The notes under the pieces: model-generated | Seen by the model: only the letters and a program-made list of their open reading frames with translations | Database searches by the model: none | Told to the model about the DNA's origin: nothing | Shown here: positions 61,096-64,000 of the stretch, one piece after another | Layout: every line of letters starts with the position of its first letter | Position numbering within the stretch: position 1 is the stretch's first letter | Program-made: the position numbers and the translations under genes | Origin: Hoeflea sp. | GTDB taxonomy: Bacteria > Pseudomonadota > Alphaproteobacteria > Rhizobiales > Rhizobiaceae | Assembly: GCF_002733955.1 (NCBI RefSeq) | Contig: NZ_NVXQ01000024.1 | Coordinates: 62,001 to 126,000 of the forward strand | DNA: 64,000 nt | Direction: 5' to 3'

Positions 61096-61975
61096 TGTGA
61101 TTATCGCCGGGGGCAGTTACGCCGGCATGGCCGCAGCGCTGCAGCTTCTGCGCGCGCACAAGACGGTTCTCGTGATTGACGCAGGTGAGAGGCGTAACCG
61201 TTTCGCTGACCTCTCGCATGGCTTTCTCGGACAGGATGGGGTTGCCGCCGCCGAGATTGCCTCAACGGCCCGCAAGCAGCTCATGGCCTATCCGACGCTC
61301 ACCTGGGTCGAGGGGCGGGCCATCGGCATCAGCGGCGAGAAGGATGATTTCAAGGTCACCACTGCCGAAGGCCAGGCACATCACGGGCGTCGCGTGCTGC
61401 TGGCAACCGGGGTTGCGGACCAGCTGCCCGACATTGCTGGTCTTGCCGAGCGGTGGGGCAAATCGGTGCATCACTGCCCCTATTGCCATGGCTATGAACT
61501 CGACCGGGGCAAAATCGGGGTGATCGGAACCGGCCCGATGTCGATCCATCAAGCCGAGATCGTGTCGGAATGGGGGGACGTGACCTTTTTCCTGAACGGC
61601 GCTGTGGAGCTCGACGCGGAGGCGCGACGGCGTCTTGAAGACCGCAAGGTGCGGATAGAACCCGCCCTGATCAGCCGGATAGAAGGCAGTGCAGAAGTCG
61701 TTCTCGCCGACGCCAGGAGGCTGGTATTCGCCGGCCTGTTCACGGCGCCGCATTGCACACCCGCCAGCCCGATCGCGGAAAGGGCCGGCTGCGCGCTGGA
61801 AGAGACGCTGATCGGCATCCAGATTAAGACCGATGAGGCAAAGCGGACCTCGATAGCCGGGATTTTCGCCTGCGGAGACGTGGCTCGCGCGCCGCATTCG
61901 GTCACGCTTGCGGTTGCGGATGGCGCATGGGCGGGTGCCCAGATCCACCGGTCGCTGATCTGGCCGGAGCAATGA
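61085..61975 (+). CDS. thioredoxin reductase-like FAD/NAD(P)-dependent oxidoreductase
   Basis: 296-residue flavoprotein. An FAD-binding dinucleotide fold opens it (VIIAGGSYAGMAAALQLLRAH). A redox-active C131-P-Y-C134 motif sits at the position used by thioredoxin reductases, followed by a second nucleotide fold (IGVIGTGPMSIHQAEI) and the C-terminal GIFACGDVARAP. GGAAGGA precedes the ATG at 61085; the next codon is also ATG. It overlaps the Rrf2 gene, so the regulator, flavoprotein and methyltransferase probably form an operon. Confidence 0.92.
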   Translation: MMHDVIIAGGSYAGMAAALQLLRAHKTVLVIDAGERRNRFADLSHGFLGQDGVAAAEIASTARKQLMAYPTLTWVEGRAIGISGEKDDFKVTTAEGQAHHGRRVLLATGVADQLPDIAGLAERWGKSVHHCPYCHGYELDRGKIGVIGTGPMSIHQAEIVSEWGDVTFFLNGAVELDAEARRRLEDRKVRIEPALISRIEGSAEVVLADARRLVFAGLFTAPHCTPASPIAERAGCALEETLIGIQIKTDEAKRTSIAGIFACGDVARAPHSVTLAVADGAWAGAQIHRSLIWPEQ

Positions 61976-62003
61976 TACTGCCCTTGTGCACTGGAGCAGC
62001 ACC

Positions 62004-62678
62004 ATGACATCGTTTTCCGATCCCGTTGCGGTTTCAGGATATGCGGAGAGGACCGAGCAGCTTGAACCCGGACTTCACCACCTGCACCGGATGGCCGGAC
62101 TGCTGCTGGCGGAGCGGGCTGCCTCCGATGCACATGTGCTGGTTCTTGGCGCAGGGGGAGGGATGGAGCTGAGCGTGCTGTCGCAGATGCAGCCCAACTG
62201 GCGCTTCCTCGGCGTCGATCCATCGGCGGCGATGCTGGATCTGGCCAGAACCCGTCTCGGGGAAGCGGCTTCTCGTGTGGGGTTTCACGAAGGCTATATC
62301 GACAGTGTGCCCGATGGCCCGTTCGATGCCGCAATCTGCCTTCTGACCCTGCATTTCCTGCCGGAGCCGGAACGGCTCAAGACGCTGCGCGCGATTGCTG
62401 ACCGTCTCAAACCCGGCGCTCCCTTTGTCGCCGCGCATTACAGCTTTCCCACCGAGGGCGCGGACATGGACAAATGGCTGATGCGCAATGCCGCATTCGC
62501 GGTGGCCTCCGGGGTTCCAGCGGCTCAAGCTGCGAACGGAGCGAGGGCCTTGAAGGAGCGGTTGCCGGTGCTTTCTCCAAGCCGGGATGAGGCGCTGCTT
62601 GGCGAGGCAGGGTTCCTGGATGTCGAGCTGTTTTATGCCGGGCTCGCATTCAAGGGCTGGGTCGGTTACCGCAAGTAA
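62004..62678 (+). CDS. class I SAM-dependent methyltransferase
   Basis: 224-residue methyltransferase of the Rossmann type: motif I VLVLGAGGGMEL (about 49-60), acidic loop GVDPSAAML, motif IV DAAICLLTLHFLP and the RLKPGAPFVAAHYSF strand. The ATG at 62004 has GGAGCAG about six bases before it. It follows the flavoprotein gene after 28 bases. The substrate is unknown. Confidence 0.87.
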   Translation: MTSFSDPVAVSGYAERTEQLEPGLHHLHRMAGLLLAERAASDAHVLVLGAGGGMELSVLSQMQPNWRFLGVDPSAAMLDLARTRLGEAASRVGFHEGYIDSVPDGPFDAAICLLTLHFLPEPERLKTLRAIADRLKPGAPFVAAHYSFPTEGADMDKWLMRNAAFAVASGVPAAQAANGARALKERLPVLSPSRDEALLGEAGFLDVELFYAGLAFKGWVGYRK

Positions 62679-62803
62679 GCGTCGGTAGCGCTGGACCAAG
62701 GCGAGCCGCCAGTGCTTGTCAGCCTTCATCAAAACGCCGATAAGACGCTGGCGCGACTTGCACGAGTTGCCGGGTGCGGCATTCGGGCCGGGGCGGAGAT
62801 ATC

Positions 62804-63523
62804 ATGAGCAGACTGTTTGAAGAACTCGACTACCGGCCGACGCCAATTGGTGCCCTTGTTCTGCGCCGGCGGCGCGAAGCGCGGCTGGGGATCGACATTC
62901 TCGAGATCAAGCTTGGGGAAGAGCATCTGATGTCGGATCTGTTCACCGCTTCCGAGATCGCGCTGGCCGAACTCGGACTGGCCGCCTGCGAAGGCGAGGG
63001 GCTCGATGTGGTGGTCGGCGGCCTGGGGCTCGGCTACACCGCCAAGGCTGCCCTCGACGAGGCCCGCACCGGATCGCTGATTGTCGTGGAGTATCTCGAG
63101 GCCGTGATCGACTGGCACAGGAGCGGTCTGCTGCCGCTGGGGCCGGAGCTCACCGGTGACCCGCGATGCCAGCTTGTGGAGGGGGATTTCTTTGCCCTGG
63201 CGCGGGGCGAGGCAGGGTTTGATCCCGACGCGCCGGGCCGGACATTCGACGCGATCCTTCTCGATATCGATCATTCGCCGGATGCGTTGCTTGATGCGCG
63301 CAGTACCAGCTTCTACCAGCCCGAGGGGTTGGCAAGGCTCGCGGCACATCTCAAGCCCGGCGGCATTTTCGGGCTGTGGTCGGATGAGCAGACGGATGAT
63401 GCCTTCACCGAGCGGCTGGCAGCCATGTTTTCGGAAGCCTGGGCGGAGCCGGTGACGTTTCACAACCCGCTGCAGGACAAGCCTTTCACCCAGACGGTCT
63501 ACCTGGCGCGCAAGGCGGCGTAA
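62804..63523 (+). CDS. spermidine synthase-like SAM-dependent methyltransferase
   Basis: 239-residue protein with a spermidine synthase-type fold: N-terminal beta strands (TPIGALVLRRRREARLGIDILEIKLGEEHLMSD), then the nucleotide-binding VVVGGLGLGYTAKAAL, VVEYLEAVIDWH, VEGDFF and FDAILLDIDHSPD. The typical polyamine-binding residues of true SpeE could not be confirmed, so the product is uncertain. The ATG at 62804 follows GCGGAGAT; an in-frame start 30 bases upstream is less likely. Confidence 0.82.
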   Translation: MSRLFEELDYRPTPIGALVLRRRREARLGIDILEIKLGEEHLMSDLFTASEIALAELGLAACEGEGLDVVVGGLGLGYTAKAALDEARTGSLIVVEYLEAVIDWHRSGLLPLGPELTGDPRCQLVEGDFFALARGEAGFDPDAPGRTFDAILLDIDHSPDALLDARSTSFYQPEGLARLAAHLKPGGIFGLWSDEQTDDAFTERLAAMFSEAWAEPVTFHNPLQDKPFTQTVYLARKAA

Positions 63524-63585
63524 GCTGATCCACGGGTGGTTCGAACGCGGGCGCATTGTGTCATTTGAAATTCGGCGGCCGGTTA

Positions 63586-63603
63586 TGTCAGTCCAGACTG
63601 ACA
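63586..63603. promoter_or_regulatory. inverted repeat upstream of the MHYT gene
   Basis: TGTCAGTC-CA-GACTGACA has perfect 8-bp arms and a 2-base centre, a shape typical of a dimeric repressor site. It lies about 60 bases after the preceding gene and 128 bases before the MHYT start. No T-tract follows, so it is unlikely to be a terminator. Confidence 0.5.
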
Positions 63604-63642
63604 AATCGTTAAAATCCGACTGCAAACTGCCGCAGTCGTCCA

Positions 63643-63657
63643 TTAAATCAGACTTAA
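63643..63657. promoter_or_regulatory. candidate CtrA-binding site
   Basis: TTAAATCAGACTTAA is an exact match to the alphaproteobacterial CtrA consensus TTAA-N7-TTAA. It ends 73 bases before the start codon of the MHYT protein gene, suiting control of that gene by the cell-cycle regulator CtrA. A GGATAA hexamer near 63672 could serve as -10. Confidence 0.65.
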
Positions 63658-63730
63658 TGCAAAATGCGTATGGATAACCGACTGAACCTAATTGCCTCAT
63701 CAGCTCTGCTTAGCGAATTTCGGATATCCC

Positions 63731-64000
63731 ATGATTACCATTCTCGGCTGCGTGATAAACGAGCACAATATCTGGCTGGTGCTTGTGGCCGCCATCGTCT
63801 GTGCGTCCGGATCATGGGCGGTCATCTGCCTGTTCGAGCGCGCGGCGCGCACGGACGGCCTGCAACGCGCCGGATGGCATTTCCTTTCCGCCGTGGCTGC
63901 AGGGGCCGCGATCTGGTGTACCCATTTCATCGCCATGCTGGCCTATGAACCGGGAGCGCCGGTGACGTTCGATCCGGTGATGACGATGCTTTCGCTGCTC
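63731..64000 (+). CDS. MHYT-domain membrane signalling protein (partial, C-terminus beyond right edge)
   Basis: The first 90 codons are visible. Hydrophobic helices (about 12-32 and 46-68) contain the variant motif W-C-T-H-F-I-A-M-L-A-Y-E-P-G, the MHYT sensor pattern thought to bind a metal and sense oxygen, CO or NO. In alphaproteobacteria this domain is usually followed by GGDEF and EAL domains, which would make it another c-di-GMP enzyme; that part is outside the window. The ATG at 63731 is chosen; an overlapping frame beginning at 63664 is rejected. Confidence 0.8.
   Translation, partial: MITILGCVINEHNIWLVLVAAIVCASGSWAVICLFERAARTDGLQRAGWHFLSAVAAGAAIWCTHFIAMLAYEPGAPVTFDPVMTMLSLL

Noticed and set aside
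63664-63948. 94-residue frame beginning before the MHYT gene
   Set aside because: It is out of frame with the MHYT protein and has no recognisable features.

Overview
The window reads as chromosomal DNA of a GC-rich alphaproteobacterium of the order Rhizobiales (Rhizobiaceae/Phyllobacteriaceae-like, possibly a Hoeflea-type organism). This rests on the order of the division and cell wall (dcw) genes followed by lpxC-bamD-recN-ligA, a MurE with the meso-diaminopimelate signature, an alphaproteobacterial RNase P RNA, many TRAP transporters, and two CtrA-like sites. The genus is inference; no rRNA or other marker is present.

Layout. 1-8.9 kb: a 5-oxoprolinase/hydantoinase A-B fusion (cut by the left edge) is divergent from a three-gene TRAP transporter, followed by a convergent MarR regulator, an aldo/keto reductase and a DMT permease. 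9-13.3 kb: a TerB-DnaJ protein, an AmpD-like amidase, a lytic transglycosylase lipoprotein, a RidA protein and a MATE exporter. 13.5-18.7 kb: rnpB, a second TRAP operon ending in an isocitrate-lyase-superfamily gene, a strongly hairpin-rich intergenic region and a YciE/DUF892 ferritin-like gene. 18.7-23.9 kb: a DUF427 protein, 5-formyltetrahydrofolate cyclo-ligase, a two-subunit molybdenum hydroxylase with a divergent TetR regulator, and a secreted SH3-like protein.

24-56 kb is the dcw cluster: mraZ, rsmH, ftsL, ftsI, murE, murF, mraY, murD, ftsW, murG, murC, murB, then ddl, ftsQ, ftsA, ftsZ, lpxC, bamD, recN, a small unknown gene and ligA. Most genes overlap by a few bases or abut. Between murB and ddl sit three cyclic-di-GMP genes: one GGDEF protein on the plus strand and two tandem, colinear GGDEF-EAL membrane proteins on the minus strand. 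Upstream of mraZ is a row of four CCCA motifs at exact 10-bp spacing that looks like the MraZ operator, next to a CtrA-like site.

56-64 kb: a PAS-GGDEF-EAL protein, a PiT phosphate transporter, an Rrf2 regulator whose start codon lies inside a perfect inverted repeat, a thioredoxin-reductase-like flavoprotein, two methyltransferases, and the beginning of an MHYT-domain protein behind a perfect TTAA-N7-TTAA CtrA site. No tRNA or rRNA genes, CRISPR arrays, insertion sequences, prophage or integrase genes were seen. The less ordinary parts are the c-di-GMP insertion in the dcw cluster, the candidate operators, and the hairpin-rich intergenic region at 18.0-18.2 kb.
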